DNA of 64,000 nucleotides from contig CAJNOP010000076.1 in assembly GCA_905250075.1 (NCBI GenBank), positions 310,001 through 374,000 of the forward strand, given 5' to 3'. Both the position numbers and the translations under genes were made by a program. Under the pieces are notes generated by a model. That model was not told where the DNA came from and searched no databases. It saw only the letters and a program-made list of their open reading frames with translations. The stretch is from Rotaria sp. Silwood1. Taxonomy: Eukaryota > Rotifera > Eurotatoria > Philodinida > Philodinidae. Below are positions 1 through 12,178 of this stretch, piece by piece (the stretch's first letter is position 1; the number at the start of each line of letters is the position of its first letter).

Positions 1-599
1 ATGCCAACGTTACAAAATGATCAGCAATTTATTCAAACAATGATGAGTCAAGGAAAAAGAAAGCGAAAATTAGAAGATGAAACAAATTTACCAAATACAA
101 AAATACGTCGAATTACTGTTAAAAATGAACCTGAACAGGTAATTTATTTAAATACGAATAAAAGAAAAAAATTCGTTTATTTTTTATTTTCTTTTGTTTT
201 TGTAAGCCATTAAACAATCCCCTACCGTCTATTTTATTTCGACATGCAACCGATCAACCAATTGTAATGTGTTCAAATTTTGTATGTCATAGTTTATCAC
301 CAACTGAAGAAACATTTATATTAGATGCAATAGCACGTTCTGGTCCTGATTGTACATTTTTTCAAGCTAAACAAATAGCTGAAGAAACATATTCAAATAT
401 AATTTGTGTTAATAATTCTAATCGTTCTTTGCCCGTTAGTGAAGTATGGTTCTATTTATTTTTCTATTTACATTTTGAACAATTATTTTCAACACATCCC
501 CATTGGCTTGATAATCTTGAAAAAGCAAAAACAAATATTAATTATTTATATGAACAGCAACAGCAAATGATTCGTCTTATGAAAACTTATCTTCATTAA
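1..599 (+). CDS. 3' part of an unrecognised gene, two exons, basic N-terminal segment
   Basis: Two exons join in frame: 1-135 and 207-599, with a 71 bp GT-AG intron (136-206). The joined reading frame gives 175 residues ending at TAA 597-599. An ATG lies exactly at base 1, but the window edge cuts here, so the true start may be upstream. Residues 18-37 hold a strongly basic stretch (GKRKRKLE, then TKIRR) that looks like a bipartite nuclear localisation signal. The middle contains LSPTEETFILDAIARSG, and the C-terminus is a Gln-rich helix (YEQQQQMIRLMK). I do not recognise the family. The intron prediction rests on consensus splice sites and a preserved frame. A second short intron inside the hydrophobic stretch near 448-480 is possible, because VWFYLFFYLHF is unlike its surroundings. 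Confidence 0.5.
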
Positions 600-822
600 A
601 TATATCTGTTTTCTTTTTGTTGTTGTCTTTCTTGTGTATATATATATATATAAATATGCGTTGTATATTAGAAACTATTTTGTATGATCTGGACGATTAA
701 AGAAAAGTGCTAATAGGTCAATACATTGAATAAAATATTATAGATGTGCATTGCCTTTTCTTTGTGTTTTTTCTGTTTTCTTTTTTGGTTCTATATCTAT
801 ATCTATATATTTTCGATTTAAG

Positions 823-3707
823 ATGGCAAATAATAATAATATAGAAGAACTACGGTGGAAATTATTAGATAAAGAACGATTTCAATCATTTTTTGATTCT
901 GATGGTCGACTTGTGAAAGAACATGAATTTAGAAAAGCAGTTTTCAAAGGTGAGAGGTAGGTCAGTGTTGTAGAAATGTTCACGAATAATATTTTACAGT
1001 TACTTATAAATGACCTTAAAAGTAGTGTTTCATCGAGTGTTTCTTTTTCGTCGAAATGATTTGAAAACCTGGGAGAAGTAACACGATCTTCGAAAGAGTA
1101 TTGCTCTCTCCGTCGCCACGCTTGATAAAATACTTTAAGAAATCTTCATCTTGTTATTCCAAACTACGTAATGCAGTGGACGGTTTCTATCGAACCTGTG
1201 GACAGATCTTGTTTTCTATCAAAAACAATGTTTTTTTTATAGACAAGACAGTTTTCGATAGAAAATCTTTGAGAAGCATTCTTAACCTTAACTTCTACCA
1301 AAGAACTCTTTATTTTAAAAATTTGGTAACTGATATGAAACTTGATGCAGTTTTCCCCACTGATTTCAAATATGCCTTTATTTATCTTTTACAGTGTTTC
1401 TGTGATAAAGAAAATGCAAAATATCTTTAAAAGCCAAGGTTTTTAGAAAATCTGTATCTCAGGCTAGAAGCATTTGCACATCTTTGTGTTAACTAAGTGT
1501 ATATACTTGATATATAAGAATAATATCTGACAGTTTCGTCTATATCAAATTAATGGAAAAAAATGACAGCCAACTTTCTGAAGATATCTATTCGGAAAAC
1601 GCCTAGTATAAAAAGAATTATTTTTTCAGAACAGAAGTTTTTCTTATCAACCAATAGAGCATAAATCCTAGCTTTAGACTATATATAATTGATCGTGCAA
1701 CTCTTTTTATTTCTCATAAAAGACTGATGTTTTTTTTCTTAAGGTGCTGAAATTTGATCTTGTTTTGCGACGAAGGGAAGTTTGTCCAATGAATTAAGTA
1801 GTCGAGACCACATCCTTTTTTACCAAAAAAAATGGTCAGTAATCAAAATGTATAAAATACTATTGCAATCTCGAAAAAACTCACTTTCAGTTTTTGTCTA
1901 ATACCAACATTATTGCTTATTATGCATGAGGATCATTACATATAATCAAAGGTCTAATGTTTGCAATTTTTAATGGATATGTTGTTAAATATTGAATAGT
2001 GTAATGTTAGTGATCATCAAATCAAATCGTTTCTTGGTCTTACACTTGTCAAAGATACTCCTTTGAGTATTGGTAAATGACATTCACAAATAGATGCTCT
2101 AGCTCTGTTTTCAACATCGAAAAGTTCTTTGAAGGATTCTCCACACACAACCAATATTGGTTAGAAAATAAGTCAGTCAGCAACAGAACAATCTTTTTTC
2201 CTCAATTGGGCAGATGAGTTTTATTCGATAGTGAGTTCGAATTCTATTAGATCTATAAAAAAAAAATGACTTCGTTTATAACTAAAAGTTAAATTTTCAA
2301 TTATCGTGTAATTGCCTAGGTCAAACTAATTTTTTTTCCTTTTTAAATGAATAATCTCTAAAAGCTAATTTCTGATTGTTTAGGTGGTATAAATAATGAT
2401 CTTCGACAACAAGCATGGAAATATCTATTTGGTTTCTATCCACCCCTTCTCTCAAAGATGTAAGATGACTATATTCTATGTTTATTGATTACTTTTTTTA
2501 TCATATATTAGAGAACAAGAAACAATTGATGTTGAACGTAAATTACGATATGATTTTATGTGTGAAAGATGTCAACAAGAAATGTCAGAAGAACGTAAAT
2601 AATATTTGTATTTTTGTGTAAGTTTTTTTTTTCTATTTTACGTGAACTTTAGTTCGTTCACAACTACCACATTTATCATCAAACAAATCAAAAGAACCAC
2701 TTAGTCCAAATCAAATTTTCTTTTCTATTCAACAACGTATTGAAGCCTATAAACCGAAATTTGATTGGTCTGATATGGACTATCATGTACGACTTATTGC
2801 TAAAGATTTACATCGAACTGATTTTATATCATCAGAAAAAAAACCAGATAATTATAATTATGGACCACTTACACGTTTACTCGTAACATTTGCATGTTAT
2901 AATCCAACAATTGGTTATTCACAAGGTATTCATACCAATCGAAATAAAATATTTCCGATATTATTTATATATCATAGGAATGAATGATATGGCTTATAGT
3001 TTTCTTCATGTATTTACTTATAATGAACATGAAGCTTATTTTTGTTTTGCTTATTATATAATTCAAGCAGGTGAACATTTTACAAAAACAGGTATAGCTT
3101 TAAAAATACAGCAATTACCAAAACTTGTTGAAATTGTTGATCAATTATTATATGATCAAATAGTATCACTTAATGTTGAATTATGGACATTTTGTCATCG
3201 TATGTTCTATTGATTTTTCTTTTACAATTAAATAATATTTTATGTTTATTTAATATAGGATGGCTATTTTTATGTTTTCGTCGTGAATTTTCTGAAGAAG
3301 AAGATACATTAATATGTTTTGAAGTTGTATGTAGTCATTTTCTTGAAGAAAATTCTTTAGCTGCTGAACGTTTATTATATGATATACAATTAAAACGAGC
3401 TGAACAAATAGGTACTAGTAGTTATTCATCAATATCAACAGAAATAAATTCTAAACAGCATAAAGAAGATGCATATTCATTTGATTTATTTGTTTGTATT
3501 GCAATGATATCATTACTCCGTTCATGTTTATTTGATGCTCGTGATGAACTTGAAGCACTTGAAGCAATTCAACAACGTCAAAAAACACTTGATGTGCGAC
3601 AAGTTTTATCATTAGCTGAACAACTTTTCAAAATATATTATCAACAAATAGCGACAATGTCATCTCCATCATCGATTGAATCAACATCACTTGAAATTAT
3701 TGATTAG
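823..3707 (+). CDS. TBC-domain Rab GTPase-activating protein (TBC1D15/21/25 class)
   Basis: Six exons (823-949, 2384-2459, 2512-2594, 2653-2925, 2978-3199, 3259-3707) join in frame to 409 residues. The N-terminus (SFFDSDGRLVKEHEFRKAVFKGG) and DLRQQAWKYLFGFYP match the entry to TBC domains of the TBC1D15/17/21/25 group. Both catalytic fingers are present: the IxxDxxR arginine finger as IAKDLHR (about residues 144-150) and the YxQ glutamine finger as YSQG (183-186). Later come the conserved WLFLCFRREF helix and a final helical segment. By family knowledge it stimulates GTP hydrolysis on a Rab GTPase in membrane traffic; the Rab cannot be inferred. The start ATG at 823 is the first in frame, close to the domain edge. 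Intron 1 is unusually long (950-2383); the others are about 50-60 bp. A polyadenylation-like AATAAA lies near 3800. Confidence 0.85.
950..2383 (+). other. Long first intron of the TBC gene
   Basis: This 1.43 kb stretch interrupts codon 43 (AAG G|GT). It starts GTGAGAG and ends TTTAG. A 109-codon open frame at 1101-1430 has no recognisable motif and no good splice context, so I treat it as chance. No other element is seen. Confidence 0.6.
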
Positions 3708-5394
3708 TCATATATACTGAAACATAGTTTCTATTTTATTTGTTTATTTATTTATTTATTGTTTTTTTTATGACCGTGTCGATTTCCATTGTTTTGTCAG
3801 AATAAAAATATATTTATATGTTATAATTGAACTATTCTGCGTATATATACATATATGAATATACTCAACCCTGATAGGTCTGTTGGATGTGAGATGAAAG
3901 CTTTGCAATAATTTCTACATTGTATGTAAGGTGTCGGAAATGCAAAATAAAAGCAGAAGATGTTTTTTTCTGTATATAGTTAGACAAAGGGTGACGAACT
4001 GATCAAGAATAACAATGTTTTCAGTTTTTTTTCTAATGATCTAGTTTTTCTGAAAACAATGTTCATTTTCGATTACCGACAAATTTTTAATTTCTTCATA
4101 TTCTATTATTTGCAAAACTGTTGTTTTTCTTTAAATTTAGTGTTAAGAACTCAGTCCAGGAAACTTATTCATAAATAAGTTTCTTAGCTTTGGTTTTTCT
4201 GGTAAATCTAAAAACAACGGATTAGAATATTGAAGGCAATGAAAAAATTGAAAATTTGTCGATTATCGACAATGAACATATTTGTTTTTCAGAAAAAAAT
4301 AAGTTGTTTGAAAAAAATGAAAGCGCGTTTACTCTTATTACCGTTTAGCAATATGAGAATGTTTATGTTTTTTTTTTTATAACAAAAGATCTGCCATTTT
4401 GTACTCTATTAGAATTGCAAAAAAGAAAAAATGCGTCACTAAACGAAATTTGAAAAACTCTGAAATTCATGAGTTTGCAATCTGGATGATGAATGTTATC
4501 ATTTTCGACAATACACAAAATGAGAACAACTGAATTTGACAGTACAATAACAACAAAAAATATTTATCAAGTTATTGATATTTGATCAATAATGTCGGAG
4601 CAGGTTTCTTACCCGCTTTCGTTCTATTATTAATTACATGTTTCGGTAAATATTTTTTTGTTTTTGTCCCAAATAAATTTTAACTCATGTGTTTTTCCGA
4701 CGAATTCAATCCGATAATGTACTCAAAGTGTGTGATTGAGCCATCTTTTTTTTGAACTGCATTATTAAAAAGCCTTTGTCTTAGGGTGTTGCGACATGAC
4801 GAGCACACACAACATATCATACACTTTTAGAACTTTAACTTGAAATACGTAATAATCTTTCTATTTTAGAAGATTAGCTATACATCTAATTTATATTTAA
4901 TGTTCCTCCCATTACCATGCGAACTCTTATTGATATAGTGTACTTTAAAATATTCAAATTGTCTCAGATTTCCTTGAATGAGAAATAGTGCGACGAAAAA
5001 TCATGTTCATCTCTAGTGACCGATTCAAATTTCAAAAGAAGTTATAAATATTTGATTTCGCGATTCGGATCGAGTATAAAACTACGCATGTTTTAAAAGA
5101 AAAAAAAACAATTTACTATCATACGCTTGACCAAAGATGTATGCAAAGCAAAACACATCACAAAACTTTTGCCCTATCCAGTATGATGTTAATCACACAT
5201 CTTATCTATCTTTACTTAACGAAGAGAAATAGATAAGATAAATCTATGTCCTTAGTAATAAGCACATTGAAAACTTTCGTTGATCGTAAAAGTAGTTAAA
5301 TTTATTTCAAGAAAATCTTTATTATTGCAATTAAATGCATTATAAATCTGTTAATTATTTCTTTTGTGTTACTATAAAATAGAGAATAAAGCGT
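3708..5394. other. Intergenic region with an imperfect fold-back near its start
   Basis: No gene is supported here. Bases about 4045-4107 and 4217-4300 form an imperfect inverted repeat: TTCTGAAAACAATGTTCAT on the left pairs with ATGAACATATTTGTTTTTCAG on the right. Arms are about 60-80 bp around a loop of roughly 110 bp that has its own small palindrome (AACTTATTCATAAATAAGTT). It could be a decayed MITE; no target duplication was found. The rest shows nothing I can name. Confidence 0.4.
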
Positions 5395-6113
5395 TTAACA
5401 AATATCAACTGTTGTTTGATTCGGAATATTTGACGTGATTTCAGCAACTAAAACTTCATTATGACGATTGAAAAGTTTGGTTGGCATGTCATATGTTGCT
5501 GAAATAACTTCTTCACGATTAATTGGAAATGTTTTACATAATTCTAATATATTACTACTTTCTCTTTTCCAATCATTTTCTTTAGCAAAACCACCGAAAC
5601 GTTTCGCATAAAAAATTTGCTCCAATTGATGATAGATAAAAACACCATTAGCGGTTGGTAATGGTGGTGGATTTATATTATTATCTTTATCAAGTAATAA
5701 CATTATTGTAAATTGATTTTCTCCGTCAGTTATTAAAGATGGGCGAACTTTAACCATGATCGGCAGACAAATTTTTAAGATTTTACCTAGAAAAAAAACT
5801 CTTTTTATTTTTGAAATTAATATCAAAATACAATATTTTACCATCGACATTTTCACCTTGTGTGTACTTAACAAGCTTCCATAAATTAGACATAACAGGT
5901 TCATCGCCAGCTTTAGCAGAAAATGCATATGCTACACATGTAAACGAATAATAGTGCCGTTTTTCATAGAACTAGTCAATTGAAAACAACGAGATAAAAT
6001 AGTTTTATGAATATAGACACTACCTTATTACTTTCGAGAAGATCATATTTTGGCCATTCGGGATCAGCAAGTACGTTTGAATATGCAGACGCAACTGTAC
6101 GTAACCAGCTCAT
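5395..6113 (-). CDS. SOUL/HEBP2-type heme-binding protein
   Basis: Three exons on the minus strand (6113-6024, 5971-5842, 5786-5395) join in frame to 203 residues, the usual HEBP2 length. Family-typical segments occur in order: WPKYDLLES and YEKRHYYSF near the N-terminus, MSNLWKLVKYTQGEN, then the central strand KICLPIMVKVRPS (aligned with the MTVPV segment of relatives), FGGFAKENDW, and the C-terminal YDMPTKLFNRHNEVLVAE, which corresponds to the YNSPxKLLNRxNEVW signature. SOUL proteins bind heme or other tetrapyrroles and are linked to heme buffering and mitochondrial permeability. The start ATG at 6113 opens MSWLRTVASAY, with no signal peptide. Introns are 52 and 55 bp. It lies 0.7 kb downstream of RANBP9/10 in the same orientation. 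Confidence 0.88.
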
Positions 6114-6483
6114 TTTTTGTTTATATCACTTTTCTATTTTATTTTTTGTCTGTACTTGTTTTATATAATAGAGTAAAAATAACAGCATATAATCAAAGAT
6201 AAGAATTATTTTTTGTTATGTTGTCACGATAAATCATGGAACAAAATTTTATTTCAACCATCAGTAACAGACACTTGGAAGTGATCTATTCACACTAATG
6301 GCTGTTGCGAAAAAAAACAATGAAGAAATGTCGCGAGAACATAGAATAGAGCAGCAAAAGGAGTATGATTCTTGCTTTTTTTTAAATTACAGGTGCTTAT
6401 ATAGTACAAGATAGAATGGCAAAAAATCTTCTGGTGTCTTCAACCCATTGACAATAAAACACGAAAAAGGACAAAGAGCAAAC

Positions 6484-6487
<4 letters not shown>

Positions 6488-6518
<31 letters not shown>
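6488..6518. repeat. (GA)n simple repeat
   Basis: About 31 bases of uninterrupted GA dinucleotides lie between the heme-binding protein gene and the 3' end of RANBP9/10. They create a spurious Ser/Leu frame on the minus strand. Confidence 0.95.
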
Positions 6519-6521
<3 letters not shown>

Positions 6522-6811
6522 GGAAGATAGTCTGTACACACCTACACACAAAATTTTGTGTCTGATAAAAGCTTCTTTTGTGCTCGTTTAAATTTTCAGT
6601 AATGATGATAATGAAAGTGAGAACAATCTGGTTTTCTTTTTCAAAAATGTTTCTAGAAAAAAAAAAGGAAAGAAGAAAAAACACGAACACAAAATAACCT
6701 GTAATAAAGAAATGTTGCTAATACATGTATGTGTTTAGAAACAATAATAAAAAGAAAGAAATAAACAAATCGACAATCTTCTACATATACATTTATAATC
6801 TTTTTTCTTTT

Positions 6812-9800
6812 TTATCGCAAATATTTGTTCAAGTCAATAAAGGCACAATCAGGTATGTTATTTTTGTGCATTAGCTTGTCACATTCATGTAAATAACCAA
6901 CAAGCACTTCAAGAGCAGGATGTCTTGGCATATCATGTGCTTCTGTAAAGTGCATAGATAACGTTAATATATATATATATTTATCTAATATATAAAAAGA
7001 ATGTTTTGATTTACATACCAAGTATAGCACTGTTAACTGCACTCGAAACAGTTTCACGTTGAGATGGTTCTAATAGATGAGCAAGTGGTGATGATTTTGG
7101 ATCTGAATAAGCTAATAAACTGAATGCATCCTAATAAAATAAAAAAATTTTTAAATGAAATCTTTTATTAATCATTCGTACACAAGTGAGAAATAAAGTA
7201 TCTCAATTCATTCTCATTAGATTAAGATAGACTAGATGTTATATGACCTATGGCGCGAAAGTTTCGGTACGAAAGATTTGTTCATATTTCGACCAATAAA
7301 AGACTGTTGACTAGAGCTAGAATTAGAATTTCTTGCTATGTCTGAATACGGATTATAGCTATTTTGGTACAGTCATTAGTCTATGTAGTTTGTGTCTTGG
7401 AATAGCTTCAATTTCTTATTAATGAATTCTGCATAAAATGAGATATTAAAAATAAACGAAATCTTATCTATAAACAGTGGCATCGATGAAAAAAATCTCT
7501 ACTTTAAAAAATTTCTTAAATCTGTCATATAAGATAGAGTAGAAAAGTAAATAACAAATTAAAAATTATTTCACTTTCAATCGAAATACAAAGCTAACAG
7601 AAATAGTATTCTGTGTAATCCTTATTTTGAATCTTTTGAAACAATATGATGATAGTTGGTCGAGTTTTTTAATCTGAGCAGACTGGACAGGTTCCACGTA
7701 TGATCCAATCTTTATCAAGAAGGAAATTTTGAATTCATATTTGGAAAGAGCAACAACATTTGCTTCTGTCTCTAACCAGCGCTCTTTATATGGTTGAATA
7801 ATGAATATTTTCTATTAAGACTTTCGTGTTATAGGTTAGAAATAAAGATGAGACATGTTTAATTAATTTATATTTCGAATATTTGTTCTGTATATGTATT
7901 CTATGTCTTTTGTTTTAATAGACTGAAATAAAAGTTACTTATTATCTTATGACTACAAATTATACGCTTAGTAATCTCAGATGTCAAATGAGACATAAAT
8001 GATATTTTAAAAAAATAAGAAAGATTATGTTCGACAATATTCTTTCAATAGAACTAAGATTCTTTTGTTATTTCTTTTTTTCTACAAAATTTACTTGAAG
8101 CATTTTATCATTCTGTTGATTTTCTCCGTGTTCAGTAGTTAATTGTTGTTTAAGTGCATGTAATTCTCGGCCAAATTGAAGAATTCTAACAAGAAGTTGA
8201 TCATCTTCTTTTATTGTTGATTTTTTCTGTACATCAGATGATATTGTTGTTTCCATATCCATAGTATGAGTTGAATCAGTATAACCATCATATTCCATAC
8301 CATCAAGAATATCAGTTGATTTTGTTGGACATCCATTACTATTCATATTATGATCGACGACTAGACTAGTATTATCATCGTCTAATAGTGAATGGCCATT
8401 AGAGATTTGATTTGTCGAAGAAGAAGAAAAAGAAGAATGAGGATGAGATACTGTTCCGTGATTGCTAAAACCATTTGCTGTATTATTATCATTTTGATCA
8501 TCATCAATATCCATAAGATTAACAACAACATTAGTATTCGTATTTGATGGTATAGAATTCACTGTTGTTGTATGACTATTTGATTCTGACAATTGACATG
8601 GAATTTGTGATAAATTTGATTCATTATTAGTTTCTATAAAGAAAAAGAGAAATTTAATTTCATAAGAAATAATAAAATAAATTTACCTTGTGATAACTCG
8701 TTAGGATTATTTGCACTTGATCGACGAGATGAAGAACTAATTGTACCATTGCTATGTTGTTGTGCCCCTGATACAGTAGTCGTTTGTGCACGTCCTGATG
8801 TATATGGACTATTAGATCGAGAACGTAAAGATGTATTTGTTTTAGTTATCGGTGATGATGAACGTTCACTAGTTGTCGAATGAGAATAATTTTTATTAGC
8901 TAATGATGATGAACAAGAAGGACTGTTCGAACGATTTTTATTATGAGTAAGATGATTAGTTGGTGATGAACAATTCGTTGTTGTTATGGTTGTAGTTTGT
9001 GAAGATGTGGATGATGGACATAATATTGATGTTTTACGTATTTCACTCTCAGTTCCATTAACCATTTCAATAAACTGACGAACTTTAAGTACAAATAAAA
9101 GATTTTTATCGTTGAGCAGTGTAGGAAAAAGTTCTTTCGTCTTGTCAATTGCATCGGTTGTGCGACCATCAAGAATCAAATGTTGGATAACTAAAAACAT
9201 ATAATTTAGATAATAAAAATTTTTATCAATTTTTACATGTCAATTGAATTCTTTAGTCATTATGAAAATATGATTGCTTTACAAACAAACTTATTCCCGA
9301 GATTCTATTATTTTATCTATTTTGGGATACATTTCTTCACTTTACTTTTACCTAATCATCCATAAATACAAAAAAGAAAGTAATTCATATATCAATAAGG
9401 TATGTAGTCGCGGTCTGTGATGATTCATTACTCAAATATCAATCACATTTGTGAGATGAGGAGCGAATTTTCAACACTCTGTTTAGGTCGTATTTCATAC
9501 AATTCTTTTCTTTTTTTCCGCTGTTATATTTACGTTGTCTATTGCGCATGGAGTTTAATTCGTCAGCATATACACTTTCAGCATTTTTATTAAATTGTTC
9601 AGCTGTTGCACAATATCCATAATGAACAAGATAAGTTGAAACAATACGACGTAATTGTGTTTGATGTAATAATTCGCCTTCTTTCAATGTACATTCAATT
9701 ATTGCTCGGCGAGTTTTTTCACGATACTCCTATTTCATCAGAAATAAAATTATTATTCTTTCTCTTAAAGAACTTTTAGTTTTACTTACATCCATATATT

Positions 9801-11261
9801 TTTCTATATCAAATTTGAAAGGACTAAGACCGAAATTAGCTTCAATTGCTTCATGAGGTGTTTGTAAACCAACTGTTGGATAAATTTCTGTCTATAATAA
9901 AGACAGAAAAAAAACAAGAGTTTGATAAACTTAATAAAAACAAAACATCAAATACCGGTATGTCTTTGAAAGATGTACCTAGAGCAAAAGATAAACGTAA
10001 GAACTGATTTGTTTTTTTTTTTGAAGAAAAATATATTTACCAAGATTGTAACCATTACGAGTATAGAAACAGGAATTTTCAAGAAAATTGACACAACAAC
10101 CAACATAATCGCCTGTTGTAAATGTTGGTCCATAGACAATACCTGAACCTGATGAACAAAATGAATGACCATCATCACCGTGATAACCATATGAGCCTTT
10201 ATCCCATCCGGGTAAACGGCTGAGATTCACTTCACTTGTTGATAGACCAATTCCCATGTATCTAATTGTAAAGAAAAACAAATCAACATTTCAAAGTGTT
10301 ACTATTCAAAAATAAAATCAAATCTTTTCATCTTGACAAAAAAGGTATGAAACGAATCCAAATACTGTTTATTCTTTGATGATTTATGAATATAAATGAC
10401 TCGAACTAAGTAAAGATTTGACATCTAATGATATTGTCTCTTGGCTTTGGCAGACAGGCTATGTCACATTTGATGCTGTACAAGAAAGGGCAAGGTATTA
10501 TTGACGAATTTATTCTTCATCAAGAAAAATAAATGAATCAGAAAAAAATTTATATAAAGCCGATGATCAATTAAATTTGACATTTCAATCATTTTCAAAA
10601 ACGATAAAAATAACAATAGGTCGGTTTCGGCTCAAGTATTTTCTTGAATAAATACACTCGTCCTTAGAATATTCAGAATCTGTGTCATAAATCATAACTC
10701 TGATGTAAACATAGGTCTTTATCTGTCATAAAATAATGACGAATTTGCCAAGATTAAATACATTACAAAAAACGATTGTCAATATGTTTAATTTTTGTTT
10801 TCATTAATAAATAAGAAAAAAACATCATAGACAAAAAAGATAAGTAAAACTTACCCATCACGGCCTTTGCTTAAAATTTTCACTTCAAAATAATAAATAC
10901 CAGTCAATGGTGGAATAGGATAATCCGAACGAACACTAGCTGCATCTTTATGTGTTTTGCCAGGTCCTTAAAAATATAATTCAATAATTTTGCTTTCTCT
11001 AGATAATATTTCATTATATAATTTACCTTTATATGTTACAAGTAGATCGTTTTGTTGAAGAATTAAAGTTGACGCTTTATCTTTTCCATTCCATTTTGTT
11101 GGTAAATGTATATCATCACCAACATGTGGATAAAGTTGTGCAAGACGTTCATTTCCATTTTTAGTATTTGTAGTTCTTGCAATCGTTGTTGTTGTTGTCG
11201 TTGTTGTTGATCTTGTTGCCATTCGTGATGATGTTATTGTTTCATTTGTATTATCTGTCAT
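6812..11261 (-). CDS. RANBP9: Ran-binding protein 9/10 orthologue (SPRY-LisH-CTLH-CRA)
   Basis: Ten minus-strand exons join without a frame break to 724 residues: 11261-11027, 10966-10855, 10261-10041, 9978-9956, 9891-9790, 9729-9534, 9190-8687, 8633-8095, 7130-7019, 6942-6812. The length is close to human RANBP9. The SPRY domain spans about residues 70-235 ([39 protein letters not shown]). LisH follows ([17 protein letters not shown]), then CTLH ([27 protein letters not shown]). A Ser/Thr/Asn-rich linker of about 250 residues leads to the CRA domain ([23 protein letters not shown], ending FIDLNKYLR). RANBP9/10 scaffold the CTLH/GID ubiquitin ligase and bind receptors and Ran. Exon 4 is a 23-nt micro-exon. 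I chose the ATG at 11261; an in-frame ATG at 11405 would add a hydrophobic 48-residue leader and is less likely. RANBP9 versus RANBP10 cannot be separated here. Confidence 0.92.
7131..8094 (-). other. Long intron 8 of RANBP9/10
   Basis: This 964 bp intron separates the KMLQ and [11 protein letters not shown] codons. It has consensus ends (GTAAAT and TATTAG read on the minus strand). Nothing recognisable is seen inside. Confidence 0.7.
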
Positions 11262-11596
11262 TTTTTGAATTTGTCGTGATAATCGTCTTCGTCGATGATG
11301 TTGAAGAAAAAGTTTGATGAATGTAAAAAGAAGATAAATTATATTTGAAAGAATAATCAAACAACATGAAATATATGCGTAATTAATCGAACAACTTTCA
11401 CCCATTCCATTGTTGAAAATAGTAAGATTGAATGATAGTATTAATAGCTAAATGAACAAATAATATATAAACAATAAATAATAACAACAACACAAATCAG
11501 CTGACGATTTGTATATCGCGTCTATGCAGTCACAAAACAAGATGGCGTACGAATCGCTTTGAGAATAGTTTTCTTTTTCCTTTTTTTCTGTTATTT
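11262..11596. promoter_or_regulatory. Shared divergent promoter region, RANBP9/10 and the DUF3605-like gene
   Basis: The two genes are transcribed away from each other with about 335 bp between the chosen start codons, or about 190 bp if RANBP9/10 starts at 11405. Both promoters must therefore lie here. No clear TATA box was assigned. Basis is layout only. Confidence 0.5.
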
Positions 11597-12142
11597 ATGT
11601 TGAATATATTTATAAAAAAAAGGTTTTTTCATCCACGATTTATATCAACAAATAATTTAACATGTACTGTGGCTGATAATAAACCAATTGAATGGAATTA
11701 TTTGATAGAATGGCTTAAAAATGGACAAAAACATCCACTTTGGCGTGATGAACAACAAACTCAACGCTATATTGAACATCAAAAATTAGTTTCGAAAGAA
11801 TATAGATCAATTAATGATTTTATTCGTATACATTATCTTAAATGGGATGTAGATTTGAATAAATCTAGTCAAAAACGTATTGCTATTCCAAGTGTAAACT
11901 CAATTAAAGAACCACTTTTAACACCAAATGATTTTCCATATTATTTAGCAAATGGTATTCAACATTGGCTTATATGGTGTGATCCAAAACCAAAAGAACC
12001 AGAGAAAATAGTTGAAGAAGTTATGAATAAGGAATTTGATTCGAAAAAATTTGACAGACTTTCTTTTGTCAATCCACCACGCTTAAGATCTATCTCTGAT
12101 GTATTTCATGCACATGTATTTACAAGAGAAATAAAAAAATAA
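11597..12142 (+). CDS. DUF3605-like protein, intact copy, single exon
   Basis: An intronless frame of 181 residues starts at ATG 11597 and ends at TAA 12140-12142. The C-terminal half carries features I associate with the DUF3605 family, best known from fungi: DFPYYLANGIQHWLIWCDP, then a short helix (EKIVEEVMNKEF), then FVNPPRLRSISDVFHAHVF. The N-terminal half has IEWNYLIEWL and LWRDEQQTQRYIEHQKLV. The first 20 residues (MLNIFIKKRFFHPRF) are basic and amphipathic, so a mitochondrial presequence is possible. The biochemical role of the family is unknown to me. A second, dead copy lies at 49818-50350. A lack of introns among intron-rich neighbours, together with a mainly fungal family, makes acquisition by horizontal transfer a fair hypothesis, but it is unproven. 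Confidence 0.65.
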   Translation: MLNIFIKKRFFHPRFISTNNLTCTVADNKPIEWNYLIEWLKNGQKHPLWRDEQQTQRYIEHQKLVSKEYRSINDFIRIHYLKWDVDLNKSSQKRIAIPSVNSIKEPLLTPNDFPYYLANGIQHWLIWCDPKPKEPEKIVEEVMNKEFDSKKFDRLSFVNPPRLRSISDVFHAHVFTREIKK

Positions 12143-12178
12143 TTTCTTCGATATTTAGTTTTTGTAAATTTCTTTAGA

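Noticed and set aside
1101..1430. 109-codon frame inside TBC intron 1
   Set aside because: No motif or splice sites and A+T-driven composition; the flanking exons join cleanly without it.
6397..6690. Minus-strand frame with a Ser/Leu run
   Set aside because: Produced by the GA dinucleotide repeat; no other coding feature.
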